A stretch of DNA of 64,000 bases from Sciurus carolinensis (taxonomy: Eukaryota > Chordata > Mammalia > Rodentia > Sciuridae). Below the pieces are notes generated by a model. That model worked only from the letters and a program-made list of their open reading frames with translations. It was not told where the DNA came from and made no database searches. Each line of letters starts with the position of its first letter. The stretch's first letter is position 1. This document shows positions 36,062 to 49,130 of this stretch, piece after piece. Location of the stretch: contig NC_062213.1 in NCBI RefSeq assembly GCF_902686445.1, positions 39,878,741 through 39,942,740 of the forward strand, written 5' to 3'. A program made the position numbers and the translations under genes.

Positions 36062-36205
36062 TGTTTGAATCCTAATTCCATTCCCAAATGACTCTTAGGC
36101 CCTTGGCAAACTCTTTGCTTCATTTTCACCATCTATAATAGAATTAAGAGGATATAATGATTTTATATCTATAAGCACTCAGAACAGTGTTTTACACATA
36201 GCATA
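36062..36205 (+). mobile_element. MIR SINE
   Basis: MIR order is preserved: GTGTTTGAATCCTAATTCCA, CCTTGGCAAACTCTTTGCTT, ATTTTCACCATCTATAATAG, CACTCAGAACAGTGTTTTAC. Ancient and diverged. Confidence 0.75.
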
Positions 36206-37199
36206 TTCAATGTTTAGCTTTTGTTTCTTTTAATGCTACTACTTGTACTGCCACTACTGCTTTACTATAACATTTTGGCCAGGTTTTGTTTTTGTTTTTT
36301 GTTTTTTGTTTAATTTCTAGTTTCTTTGATGGTAATTGTTATTGCTGCTTGTTTTGCTATCTAAGAACCACTAAAACAATGGCATTGATCAGGCACGAAC
36401 AGACTCAAGATTTCTTTTTCAAACTTTTAAAAACAAATTTTAAGTGGCCAAATGTGTTTGAAAGAGTGGGTAGAAATTTTTATAAATGTACCTTTAAACT
36501 GTAAAAAAATAAATTGAATAAACAAAATTTATTTATTCCTATTTCTTTGCTTCTTGAAAAGTACATTAGATTTAGTAGGGAAATATTTATATTTGTGGAA
36601 ATTATTAACCACAAATCAAAATCTTTGAATAGAATTGATTGCTTGTTATTTCTTATTTTTTCCTGGGTAATTAAGTCACACTTGAGAAAAATTCCTACTT
36701 GCTGTTTCCATTGCTATGACTATGTAAATTCTGTTCATAAACATTGTAGTATATAATGATAATGTGTATTTCATGTTTTCTGGAACTAATAATTGTATCA
36801 GTTTCTTTTACTATTCTTGTTAGCTTTCTGTGTACCTATCAATAATTTGTTCTCAAGTGGTATATTCCCAGACTCTCTTCAGGAACTGTAAACTCTTCTG
36901 TGTAAATCCAAGTACAAGCAATTTATTAGTATCTTACTTTTTTCTTGACTTATTCCTTCTCTCACTGTCATCTGAACTCATTGCTCTTTTGGAGTACTGT
37001 ACAGCTGTTAACCTTAGATTTCCCCTCAACATTATTATGAGAATTTCCTTTTCTTCCTCTTTGTAATTGATCTGTGCTGCCTGGATTTTGTCTTTGGCTT
37101 TCTTGTTTAACTTAGGTATTTTGTTGTGCCATTATTTCCTGGTAGTCTCTTCTTATATTAACTTTTTTTCAGGCCTTGCATATATGACTGTTTTTTAAA
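36206..37199. other. Intronic DNA, nothing recognised
   Basis: AT-rich; may contain decayed LINE sequence towards its right end. Confidence 0.4.
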
Positions 37200-37860
37200 A
37201 TCTTTACTCTTGATTATTTGAGTATAAAATTCTGGATTAGAAATAATGTTCCCTTCCAATTTTGAAGACCTTGCTCTCTTTGCTTGCAGCAATAATGCTG
37301 ATGGAAGGACAGAAGCCTATCCTTTGAATGTATGGATCTTCACATTCTTCCTTCTATTTGTAATGTGCCTTTATGGACCTCTTTTTCAAATTCATTGTGT
37401 GGAGTATCTTTTAGCTTTTTCAATCTGGAATTACCAGTCAGTTTTGTGTAATTTTTTTCTTGATAATTTTCACCAACTCTTTTTTTTTTCTTTCTGTTTC
37501 TCTCCTTCTGCAACTCCTTTTATTTGGTTGTTGAACCTCTTAGATTAATCTTTTAATGATCTCATCTCTCTATGCTCCCTTCCCCACCCCCCGTTCTTTT
37601 TCTCTCTTTGTTTTCTGGCAGGTCCCCCCAGTTTATATTCTAACTTTTCTATATTTTTCCATATGCTATGGATTATTTAATTTCCAATATATCCTCTTCC
37701 TCCTCTTCGTTGTTACATTGTCATAATCATTCTGAATTTTTCTTTACTCCCTGCCTTTTCTCTCTTGCCTTTATATTTATTTTGATCTCCAACTTTTTAC
37801 TTTATGGACTTCTTCAGATGTTTAGCAATTATATTTGAGAGAAGGTCTAAAATTACCTTC
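37200..37860 (-). mobile_element. HAL1-like / ancient L1 ORF1-region fragment
   Basis: Antisense blocks such as AATGTTCCCTTCCAATTTTG AAGACCTTGCTC, GGAGTATCTTTTAGC, TTTCAATCTGGAA, CTTTCTGTTTCTCTCCTTC and GTTGAACCTCTTAGATTAAT follow the HAL1 consensus order as I recall it. Confidence 0.58.
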
Positions 37861-40229
37861 TGGAAGTTAAGTGTGGAAGAACAGAACTTGTTGACTAATA
37901 AATCTTGCTGTAAAAGATGTTAAGGTTCACTTCTTTTGGCTTGACTTTGCTTAGTTCTTGTGATTTCTCAGCTTGCAACCCTAAGTTTCAGGTGCTTTTG
38001 GTCTATTGAGTTAGCTAGTGTTTAAATATTTACCAGCTTTATAACATTAAAAAATTTTCCTAGCTTCTAGATTTTTGGATATCCTTTGTCTACTGTCTTC
38101 TCTTCCCGTTCATCTCTATCTATGAAGTCAAGATTGTTGCTTTGTAACCTCTTAACTTTCCATTTGCAGCTCATCGAGGTTACCTTTGGCCATGACACTT
38201 GCTGCTTTTTTTTTTTTTTTAATTTGCTTGTACTTGGGAAATTAATTTTTTAATACCTGCTTTGTTATGGTACTGTGTATTAGTTGTCTTTTTGGATTAA
38301 CATTTTAGTATCTTGTTTGTTTTCAATGCATTTTCCCTCATTCCTTTGTCCTATTTTTTCCATTTTTCATTTTTTTCATTTTCATATTTATTTCAAAAAT
38401 CAAAGGCTTTTTTTCAGCATGGTGGGAGATCTGTGTTGCCAAGTTTTGCTTTTGCATTAATATTTAGCCCAGAGGACCTATGTTCTTTGGTGGACTTTAT
38501 TGTAGCTACATCTAGTCCAGACCCTGGATTAGTCCTTATCCAGTAATTGGGCTAATATAACGCAGAACACTTTTGACATTGGACCATTGAAGAATTTTAT
38601 AAAGCTAAATTTTGAGAAAATGTATGTCACATTCTTTCCCTGATTTCAAAATTCCAGAATTGTGAAATTTACCATATTGAATTTCTGTATTATAAGAGAT
38701 CATTTATATTTGATATTCAATCTTAATATATGGACCAATTGTGGATCCTGATTTTTCCATTCTGAGTAAGTGCAATTTTCAGAGAGTTTATGGGTTATTC
38801 CATTATCTGTTTAACATTTTTCCAATTTTAATTTTCTTCTATATAGTTTAACTTAAGAGTTGAAGGAAAGTTAATGACCTAAAATTAAATTGACATTTCC
38901 ATTAACTTCAGTGTAACTTTTGTAAAGGAAACAGTACATGATAACCATCTCAAAATATGTTGGTTTTTAAATTTTAGTGCTGTATTCCTGTGCCCTGTGT
39001 AACTACTATAAACAAACCTCCTTAAATATTTTTTATTCTAGAAAGATTTGGAACATTATTGGAAAAGTGTCTTATGAATTTGATTTTTGTTCTTATGGAA
39101 AAGCATTTTCTCATTGATTAGAATACATCTTAAATTGACATGTTTTAATAGGTCCTAGGGTAATTGTGCAGATATTTAAAATAAAACAAATTGCAAACAG
39201 ATTTCTTTAACAGGCTAATCCCAGTATCAAAGTTTTTGTGTTAGTTTAAGCATTGCTAAGTGTGACAAACATCTCTTTTTTTTTTGGCCAGGGCAGCAGG
39301 GGGAGCTTTTCCCAGCAGTGATATACTATTGGTGTGCTAGGTCATCTGTATTACATAGTAAGAAAGAATTTGTTTTCTGGAGCACATTCCCAGATCTTTA
39401 CTCTGAGTTAATTAAATAACATATCTATATTTGTTCATATTTACTATAAATATCTGAATTACCTATGGGAAATATACCTTTTAAAAAGTGTGTATTAACC
39501 AATTTTCTATGCTGTACAAATTTACAATACTTTAGTGTTACTAAGGAGCTTTTATAGTATATTGTCAGTAGTATAAAGCAAATCTACATGAATTGTCCCT
39601 ATCATATAAGAGTTTAAAGATCTAGAATATGGAGCTCAGTTCTTTTTACTGCAGGATAGTATTGTAAACAAAGAAGAACTCTGTGTGTTTGCTTTGGACA
39701 GTTGTTGTTTCTATGCTCTCTTAGTTAATAAAGCAAGATATGTATATGTGTACTAAGCTGTGAATATATACAAATCATAATTATATGTGTGTGTGTGTGT
39801 ATGCACACATGTGTATATGTATCCAACTGTATCTATATTAAATTTAATATGAGTTCATTTGATGTCTCTGACTTTTTTACCACATGGATTGTTCTAGCTG
39901 TTTTCCCTTGCTTACTTATAACCTACTACCCCAGTGTTGAGAAACCCAACTCCCACCATCCATCATTCATTCACTGAGTTTTTCACTTCCAGTACATGTA
40001 TAGTGACTTCAGTCATTATCCCATATTATTCCAATTATTCCACATTGGAAACAATGTTATTGACTACAGTGCCTGTGTACGATTCCTTTTGTCTTTGGTT
40101 TTATAGATTTCACTCACTTCCAGAATTACTTAAGGTTATACCTTTTCTCCCCTCACCCTTCAGTGAAGTTCTTTTATACATGTATAACAAAGATTTTTTC
40201 CCCCTGATCTCCTAAATGATTTTGTAAAA
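37861..40229. other. Intronic DNA with a short (GT)n, otherwise unrecognised
   Basis: A TG/TGTG tract lies at about 39784-39801. No exon or assignable repeat seen. Confidence 0.45.
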
Positions 40230-42285
40230 ATATGTTTATATGAAGGTTCACTCTTTATTAAGTTCTATGAAGTATATGGTGATTTGTATCCATTATTACA
40301 GTATCAAACAAAGATTTCACCAACCTAAAAGAATACTATTCAGTGCTCTCCAACCCCTAAACTGTGCAACTGCTGATCTGTTTATAGTTCCTAGTTTTGC
40401 CTTTTCTATAATAGCTATAATTTGAATTGTACACTATGCAGCATTTTTTCAGTCTGGCTTCTTTCACTTAACAATATACATCATTGATTCATCAATTTCT
40501 TTTTGTGGCTTAATCTCACCTTATCACTAAATAGGATTATTTGATGCATGTTATCACTCTTTATCCATTAGCCTATTGGAAGGACATCTTAGTTCCTTAC
40601 TAGTTTGGGGCAATTATGTATAAAGCTGCTAAGAACATTTACAATGCTGGCTTTCATGTAGATGTAAGTTTTCAAGTCAGTTTGGTAAATACCTAGGACT
40701 GAAATGTGCTGGATCTTATAGTGTATTTAGCTTTGTAAGATACTGCCAAACTCTAAAATCATACCATTTTATTTTCCCACCAGCAATCAACAAGAGTTTC
40801 TGTTAATATATGCTAGCAATTCATAGTGTCAGTTTTTCACATTTTAACCATTGTAATAGGTATTTAGTGGTATTTCCTTTTTAATTTGCAATTCCATAAT
40901 GATAAAGATGTTGGGCATCTTCTCTGCGCTTATGTACTGTTCATATATCTTCTTTGGTAAAGTGTCTGTTTAGTACTTTTCCACATTTTTAGAATGACAT
41001 GGTGGTGTTTTCATATTGCTGATTTTCAAGTTTTCTGTGTATTTTTCCAAAGTATGTGTTTTACCAGTATTTTCTTCCATTATGTGTTTTGTCTTATTTA
41101 TTTTTTTAACAGTGTCTCTTACAGAGCAGATTTTAATGTTAAGTCACCTTATAAACTTTTCACCCATGGGTCATATTTTAGGTGCCTGTAAACTCAACAC
41201 AAAGTTCAAGATACACAAATTTTTTTATTTTTTCATGTGTTTTCTCATGAAAATTTAATGGTTTTGCATGTTATATTAAGTTCTGTGAAACTTTTGGGGA
41301 AAGCTTTAAAGTCTGTTTCTAGGTTGGGTTTTTTTGTTGTTTTTGTCTGTTTTGGCATATAACTATCCACTCATTCCAGTATCATTTGTTTAAAAGACTA
41401 TCCTTTCTCCATTGAGTTGCCTCTGTTCATTTTTCAAAAATCAGACCACATCTTTGTGATCTGAGTCTGAGCTCTTTATTCTGTTCCACTGGTATATAAT
41501 TGATATATGAGTCAACATCCTTTTGCTGATATTATTACTGCCATCTTGATTACTGTAGCGTTATAGAAATTTTAAGAATTGATAATGTGAGTCTATGAAC
41601 TTTATTTTTTGTATTCAGTACAGTTTTGTGTTGACTGTCCTAGGCCTTTTGCCTTTCCACATGATCTTTAGGATCATTTTATCAACATTTACAAATTAGC
41701 TTACTGGAATTTTTATTGGATGGAACTGAATCTGTCCATTAATATAAAAGAAATCCGTTCTAATCCATTAACTTGTAATGACTATTTATATCATCATTTA
41801 TTTCTTAACACGCACAGATTCTGTACATATTTTTATATGTTAAGACCCAAATGTGTCATATTTTCTTCCTGATGTTATTGAAAAAGATTTAAAAATTTTT
41901 CTTATTCTAGTTGTTTATTGCTGGCATATAGGAAGGCAGTTGAATTTGCATACTTGTCCTTATGTCCTGTGTCCTTGCCATACTCACGTATAACTTCTAG
42001 GAGTGGTGTTGTTTTTGTGTGTGTGTGTGTGATTTTTGTTGTTGTTGTTGTTGTTCTTTTTTTGGTAGTATTCAGGATCAAACCCAGGTTCTTGCATGTG
42101 CTGGGTAAGTATTCTGCCAACCAATCCATCAAGAGTTTTTGGGTACATTTTTGAAAATTTTCTACATAGATAATTATGTCATCTGTGAATAGAGATATTT
42201 CTGTCTGGTCTTTATAACATTTATTTATTATATTAAATGGATGTACATTTTCTTTAATTCTTAATATGTTTTGTACGCTCCATAC
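40230..42285 (-). mobile_element. Old L1ME/L1M-like element, 3'UTR into ORF2
   Basis: Antisense blocks in L1 order: CTGATCTGTTTATAGTTCC, TTCAGTCTGGCTTCTTTCAC, AGGACATCTTAGTTCCTTAC, TACCTAGGACTGAAATGTGC, TGTTTAAAAGACTATCCTTT, GACTTGTAATGAC-type reverse-transcriptase-distal sequence. A SINE interrupts it at about 42053-42132, after which L1 resumes with GATAATTATGTCATCTGTGA. Confidence 0.8.
42053..42132 (-). mobile_element. ID-type SINE, diverged
   Basis: GGTAGTATTCAGGATCAAAC, CCAGGTTCTTGCATGTGCTG and GGTAAGTATTCTGCCAACC follow the antisense ID layout; adjacent GT and GTT microsatellites at 42013-42056 derive from the tail region. Confidence 0.7.
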
Positions 42286-42289
42286 ATTC

Positions 42290-42300
42290 CTTTTTTCTTT

Positions 42301-42368
<68 letters not shown>

Positions 42369-42370
42369 TT
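42290..42370 (+). repeat. (CTTT)n microsatellite, about 80 bases
   Basis: Nearly pure CTTT units, the expanded antisense A-rich tail of the B1-type SINE that follows. Confidence 0.97.
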
Positions 42371-42522
42371 ATACTTATTTATTTTTGTTGTTGTTGTCAA
42401 GATGGGGTCTTGCTGTGTTACCCAGGCTGGTCTTGAAAATCTAGGGTCAAGGAATCCTCAGGCCTCACTTCACCTACCAAGTAGCTAGGACTACAGGGTA
42501 TACCACCACATCCAACTCTGAG
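42371..42522 (-). mobile_element. B1-type SINE
   Basis: Antisense 7SL-derived unit: AAGATGGGGTCTTGCTGTGT, TACCCAGGCTGGTCTTGAAA, CCAAGTAGCTAGGACTACAG and ATACCACCACATCCAACTC. Confidence 0.85.
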
Positions 42523-43544
42523 TGCATTTCTTTTTCTGTTTCAGAGGATGTCTTTTTTTCCATTCATAAATATTGATATAGAACATCAGACATGGTGTTT
42601 ATCTGTAAAGATATTATTGTAGGCTAGTGAGTGAGACAACAAGTAAACTGTTGATAGCCCAAGTGCAGTATAACAAGTACTGTGATTGAGATATGCAGAA
42701 ATTGTTTTTTTACTTTTTGTTTTCTAACTTTTCACCTCCTTCAAAAAAGATCCTTTTTCTGCGTGTCTTGTCAGTCCAGCCACATTATCCACTTTCTGGG
42801 GCCTTTCTCCTTATTCTAAGAATGTATTTATCTTTTGACCATTGAAAAACTTTACAGAAAAAGACAAATCATTCTTAACAGACTTTTTTTTGAAAGAACA
42901 GTCAAAGCCTTTGTTTTTTTTCACTCTATATTGGGGCTGAAATATTCTCCAGCAATACTGTCTTCATGATGACTTTCTGGGTAAGATGAGAATACTTCAG
43001 CACCTACTTAATTGGGAGCTCATCCTAGTCATTTTGTGTAGCAGGGGGTTGGATGTGTAGATCTGAATCCCAAGAGAGAACTCAAGCAATTTGGGAATCA
43101 GTGCTTTCTATAGTTGGCAGTTAAACCATGATTACACAGGTAGGATTGCTCAAAAGTATTTAAAGAAAAACCTACGTTGCTGCTTTTGCTTGGACATGTT
43201 AGCCATTGCTATCTCTGGGAAGAGCGAAACTTTCTTGGTGCTCTTCTTGCCTCAGCTGGTCACGTGCTCCTGTATGGTCCAATGGTATACTTTATTTAGC
43301 TCTACGAGAATATTTATATTGTTGTATTTGTCTAGTTTCTCACTTACTTCATTAAAGTATATTTTTCTCAAGGACAAAAGGCATATCTTAGCACACTGAC
43401 TGGCACAAAGTATTTATTATGAATATATTTAATTGGTAAATACTGAAACTACATATATACAAACTGCTTTATAGTAGGTTTTACCCGACTTTTTTATTCC
43501 CTGTTGTTTTGGAAAGTACTACAAAATTATCATCACAGAATGTA
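42523..43544. other. Intronic DNA, nothing recognised
   Basis: A 102-codon frame at 43091-43399 has no family resemblance and no splice context in frame with STK3. Confidence 0.45.
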
Positions 43545-43866
43545 CATGTTGAACATCCCTAATCTGAAAATCTGAAATCTTAAATGCTCTGAGATATGAA
43601 ATCTTTCTAACACTGACATGACACCAGAAGTGATAAATTCCGTATTTGACCTCATGTAATGGGTTTCAGTGAAAATGCAGGTACACTAAAAATATTGCAT
43701 GAAATTACCTTCAGGCCATGTATGTAAGGAGATGTAAAACAATTTTATGTTTAGACTTGTATCTCCTAAGATACCTCATATGTAAATATATGTAAATATC
43801 CTAAAATCTGAAGGAATCTGAAACACTTCTGGTGCCAGGCATTTCAGATAAGGAATACTCAACTTG
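43545..43866. mobile_element. MER2-type Tigger non-autonomous DNA transposon
   Basis: Left end CATGTTGAACATCCCTAATC and inverted right end CAAGTTGAGTATTCCTTATC form terminal inverted repeats. TA lies on each side (43543-43544 and 43867-43868), the duplication expected of Tc1/mariner elements. It is 322 bases long with no coding capacity. Internal CTGAAAATCTGAAATC-like repeats match the MER2 layout. Confidence 0.85.
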
Positions 43867-46220
43867 TATGTACACTTAAAAGTTAATAAGGTATATAAAT
43901 GCTTGTACATGAGGGGTTTCTCCAGCAATGCTTAAGTCAATTATATGATAAATATTTGGGTTGTGGGGGGTGGTCATTTTTTACTTAGCTTATCATCATC
44001 TGCCCCCAAATTTCTTTTGTATCAGAAGTTTCAGTAATCTAAACTGCATGTTAAAATTAATACTATTATTTTAGTGTGTTTCAAGCAGTCTTCTTTTGAA
44101 CTGTATGTTTTTCAGGTTGATTTCTTAAAATCACTAATAGTATCATTTTTAAATTTATGCAAGCAATGATTCTTTTGTTAAATGTGTATTAAAGTTTCTG
44201 TTTGCTCTTTAACACCATCATAAAGGAACAGAAAAGAGTGAAGAAAAAAATTCTTTTCAAGACGAATTAGCACTTAAATATATTTTTTATAGGAACGTGA
44301 GATACAGTCAGAAGTCTTTATATAAAAACAATTTATAATGCAATGATAAAGTTTTATGAAAATTTATTTCCTGTTGTATCCTTTTATTACTTTTATGGAC
44401 TCAATAGCTATTCATTGAACTTTGCTATTATATGCAAGTCATTGTGGAAATTCCCAAATGTAGATGATATCCATTGACCTTAAATATTGCTTTTATAAAA
44501 TACAACTACTTTTTACAAAATATGACATGAAAGTAGTTACAGTATTTTTAACTATCTCAAATTTAAAAATATAAGTGTTTACCAGTTTGGTTCTGAAAAT
44601 ATTGATAGTATATTAGTAAATATGTTGACCTATTTTATGAACCTATTTGAATCTCCAGTTAATGGAATTTAGTCTTTTGTCTTTGGTGCCCTCTTGTGGA
44701 ATTTTAGTGAACTGCTTGTAACAACACGATAGTTTTTAAAGGTGTTACATTTATTCTAAAATATTTGATTTACAGTCTCCTTTATATTTTGTTAATCTTT
44801 TGACATGCTTTTGGCTTGGAGAAAAAAAATAAAAGTCATGGTTGAGATTGCTTTTACTCTTAATTTACTCTGTTGTACATCTGTATTGTGCATAGGGAAT
44901 GGAAGATAATCTTTTGTTTGGAAACTTTTAGTATGATGCCAAGAACTTGTTCAGTCTTGCATCATGGTGCCTCTGAAGTCCTGCCCATAAGCCTTCTCAC
45001 CATTTAGGCTTGTTGTACTGATGAACAAGTCTTTTATGACTTTTGGAGATACTAAATGCTTTGAAGTAACTTTAAAACATGCCTGTGAACATGCAAAAAG
45101 TTAGGATCCATGAAATTTCTGTTTGTCAAGGACAGGTATGTCAAAGACGGCAGCTGTATAATCTATATACTGACTTTGTAGTGAATGGATGGACCACCTA
45201 CTTATAGCAGTGGAGAGAAACTTCATTCTTTGTGCCGATTTTTTAGACACTGAAAATCTTAGTCATTTTAAGTGGTTGAATATCTGTTTGTTACTCTTTT
45301 TTTTTTGCCTGTCAGACATGGAAGTTGTGCTTACAGGCTGCTGTGTGAGAGAGAACATTTTTTGTTTTCTCAGTAGTTCTTATCCCATTTAGGTTAAGCA
45401 TGGTATTAATGAGACCAGATTCAACCAGTTGATCCTACTCTGGTTCTTTTCACTGAAAGAACAAACAGATACAACCTTGTGTGTTACAACAAAGACAGTG
45501 GAGTAAGTGCAGTCTGTAACTGTATTTGGAAGTGGAATTTGCGCATATGCTCAGTTGGGTCACTTAAGTAGTTTCAGGTTGCTGTATGAGAAGATTTAAT
45601 AGAACTCTTCCATGATTGGAGACCTTAAGGCAAATATAAAAGAGGCCTTTGGTTTTTTTTTTTTGCCTTTTCTAACTCAAGTCATGATTAGCACAAGGTT
45701 AGTGTGTTAGTTTTAAGTAATCACCAGCCGCCAAATTCAGTTATGTACAGGGAATGGAGTGAAAGATTTCTGCCATAGCTTTCCTGTTTTATGCACATCT
45801 CCTTGAAGTTGCACGGCACATCCTTTGCTGACTTCTTAGTTGACTCATTCACCATAAATAAACAGTTAGTTTTGTTTCCTTCATCATGTGCTGAATTGGA
45901 GAAGTCCATTAAGTCATATTTTGGTTTTAAAAATCAGCATCATCTATTTTATTTTGTCTTTATTTATTTAAATAAGAATCTTTAATAGCTTCTCTTTAGA
46001 ATCTATTTGGTCTCTTGGTCCAGAATATTATAATTATTTTTGATCCATTATGTTTGACTGTTAGAAAATTTCTAGAATATGTTGGGTTTTTTTTTTTTTT
46101 CATGATTTTATTCGGATTTAACTTAGCACTTCTGTTGCTGTAGGACACTTTTTAGTATAGGTTCTAATTAACCTGAAATCTGGATTTCAGTAATATCTGT
46201 TTTTGGAAGTGGAGGGAGGG
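43867..46220. other. Intronic DNA, nothing recognised
   Basis: AT-rich, unique-looking; no exon or assignable repeat. Confidence 0.45.
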
Positions 46221-46399
46221 GGGGTACTAGGAATTGAACCCAGGTACACTTAACCACTGAGCCACATCTCCAGCCCTTTTAAAATATTTTATTTAGAGAC
46301 AGAGTCTCACTGAGTTGTTCAGGCTGACTTTGAACTTGCCATCTCCTGCCTCAGCCTCCCAAAGGCTGGGATTACAGGCTTGTGCCGCCATGCTCAGCT
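46221..46399 (-). mobile_element. B1-dID composite SINE
   Basis: Antisense ID part (TACTAGGAATTGAACCCAGG ... GAGCCACATCTCCAGCCC) then antisense B1 (AGACAGAGTCTCACTGAGTT ... GGGATTACAGGCTTGTGCC). Confidence 0.92.
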
Positions 46400-48944
46400 T
46401 TCAGTAATAGCTTTCCGATTCCAATCTCTTTTTTCAGTCTTGTTTTTCACCAGTTCATCCTTTAATTTCCATATTTCCTATCACTTCTCTGACAAGCAAC
46501 TTATTTAGGTGTCTGCTGTTTAAAGCATTTTGTAAACTATAGGCAATCCCTTATTGCTTTTCATTCTAGCCAGGATATTTCTACATTTGTGCCTACTCAT
46601 CTATTTTTATACTATGATCCAACTTTATAAGGGCCCTAACTTAATTCTAAGGGTGTGTCCTAATTCTCTTGTTCATTATTTTTTGTCATTCTCAGTAGCG
46701 TGTTTATTCATGTATTTATCTTTGGGATTGTGGGTTTTTGTTTATCTGTATTTTATCTCAAAAAATAATGTCAGTTCTGGCTTGAGGGTTGAATATAAAT
46801 GATTTCCTCTAGGATGTATTTGCATTTGTTTCTATCAGGCATCTGGGGTGCTACTATACTAAGACTGCAGTAAGTTACTTTCTGAGTATGAAGTTCTGCA
46901 AAACAAGTGGGTAATGTGAAATTGAAAGCCAAACACATGGTTGTAAATTCTAAAGGAGGGCTTGCTTATCCTCACCCTTACCCTTAACTCAGGTAATTGT
47001 CATCTCCTTTGCCTGTGGTTAAATCTTTCCTCATTTACCCTTCCACTATGGATATAGAACATCAAAATTCCTGATTTTATGCAGGGGGTTCCAGTTTTAC
47101 TTTGAAGAGAACCCAGGGACTTCTTTTCCTATTTATCTACCAAATTATAAACCTTAGTTAACCAGAATCTTTCATTCCCATTATGGCAATGCCCCTTAGG
47201 GGCAGCCCTAAGATCAGATTTATCTTACTATCATAGCTGTATATGTTCTGGGCACTTGGGGATCTCCCTTACTATCTTGAAAGCTCAGTCATGCATTTAT
47301 ATATATTTGCTACATTGTTTGCTGTTTCATTAGCCTCTTTAAGAGGTATTAAAATATAAATTTTACATGCTCATTTTATTCCTGAAGAACAATTTTTTTC
47401 ATGTTGAAGTAAAATGCATACTCATTAGCATTGTCCATCTGAATGAAAGTCATTATGATCTCTGCTGTAAAAGTGATACTGTACTGTTATGTGACTTCAT
47501 TTGCAATAAAGAATTATTTCATATCATTCAAGAAGAGAAAATGATTTAAATGTTTCTCAATTAGTATATCTATATACCTAAAGAGCAGAGGAGGAGCAGC
47601 CTAAATATTTCAGTAGTATTATAGATGACAGATCCTTTTAAGAATGTTTGAGTAAATAGCCTTGAAATCATTCATTTATTTGCTGAATATTTAAGGCAGT
47701 AGGTATGGCATATGTGAAGATACCTAATGCAAAAGTCTCTGATTATTTCTTAGACTGTTATAGCATAAATCTGTCTTAGCAATGGAGTAGGATTTCCTAA
47801 TAATGTTTTCAAATATTTGTATTCCATGTGGATTTTATGATTCATGAGCTTGGATTATCATCAGTACTCTGTTTTGCATTCCTGGCACATGATGGCCACT
47901 GATTGAAAATGCTATTGTATTCCTTACTGAAATTGGCTGCTTTCTGCAGTGGGGAAGCATCTGTTCTGCAGACCTTTTTCTATAAAATATCAACATGTTT
48001 TTCTTCTGCTTTTCTTCACCTAAGGAATAACAGACTATAAGTAAAGTGTAATTTTGAAAAAAACATTTTAATTTTTCTGTAATAAAAATATAAAAGCATC
48101 AAATAAAATTTTAATAGTGCTCTAAAATATCAAGAATAAGTTCAGAAGTAATGATTTTTTTAAAAAAAGAAAGTGTTGCTGAAAAGTTTTCACCACCATC
48201 ACCAAGTTATTAGTGTTTGAATTTTCTAATTTCATAATAAATTAGTTCTCATTTCATTTGTACTTCTTTGATTACTGTTTATGTACCACCCTTTTGTTAG
48301 CGGATTGAGTGTTCATTGCTATTTTTAGATGTCAGTTTGTAAATCATATTGTCATTCTTTAGCAAAGTAATTATATATATGAAAATAATCTGAGTAAGGA
48401 ACATCCCTTCCAAACTTGATCAGTGTTTTTACAATTTTATAGATCATCTAAGACAGTTGTATGAATTCAGAGGCACAAACTTCGTTATTCTTTTGTAGAT
48501 TCAACTCCAACATAGACTATAGGAAGACTAAAAATCCTATTTTATACCAACTGGCTTTTATATTTCTACTGGTCACAGCATTAAATCTCACAGGAATAAG
48601 AGACAAATGACTCATATAAAAATAGATTGAATGTTTTGGGAATAAACAGGTTGCAACCATGATAAAATATTAAAGAAGTAGATTTTTAAAAGGAAGTGAT
48701 AGAAAATCAGCTTTTGTCTGTGTCCTTGAGGCAGAGTATTAGAAAGAATAAACCCCAACTTAAAAAAAAATGAACTGACCAGGTGCAAATCCATCATTTG
48801 TGTATGTAACTTTCTTCATCTCTTAATTTAGCAAAATGAAAGATGCTCTAGGAAACATGTAATATAAGTGAAATTGGACTTGAAAATGTTATTGATATTT
48901 TAATACCTTACACAATTGGAAGTTAGATTTTGAGGTTTAGCATC
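46400..48944. other. Intronic DNA, nothing recognised
   Basis: No exon or repeat recognised; several short AT stretches only. Confidence 0.45.
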
Positions 48945-49130
48945 AGATAGACCTTTTTAGAATTCTTCTCTTCTTATTTGTTATACAACTTTGAGCAAAT
49001 TTGTAAACCTAATTGAGCCTCAGATTTATCATTGGTACAAGAGAGAGAATAATACCTTAGTGGGTTAATAAGAGAATTAAATGGGGGTAGCCTATAAAAA
49101 TGTAGTGCTTTAATCAAGTGCTTTAACTCA
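48945..49130 (+). mobile_element. MIR SINE
   Basis: MIR blocks in order: TATACAACTTTGAGCAAATT, AATTGAGCCTCAGATTTATC, GAATAATACCTTAGTGGGTT, AGAATTAAATGGGGG and a GTAGTGCTTTAATCAAG end. Confidence 0.8.

Noticed and set aside
43091..43399. 102-codon open frame as an exon
   Set aside because: No known motif; residues suggest random AT-rich translation, and STK3 shows no insertion at this junction.
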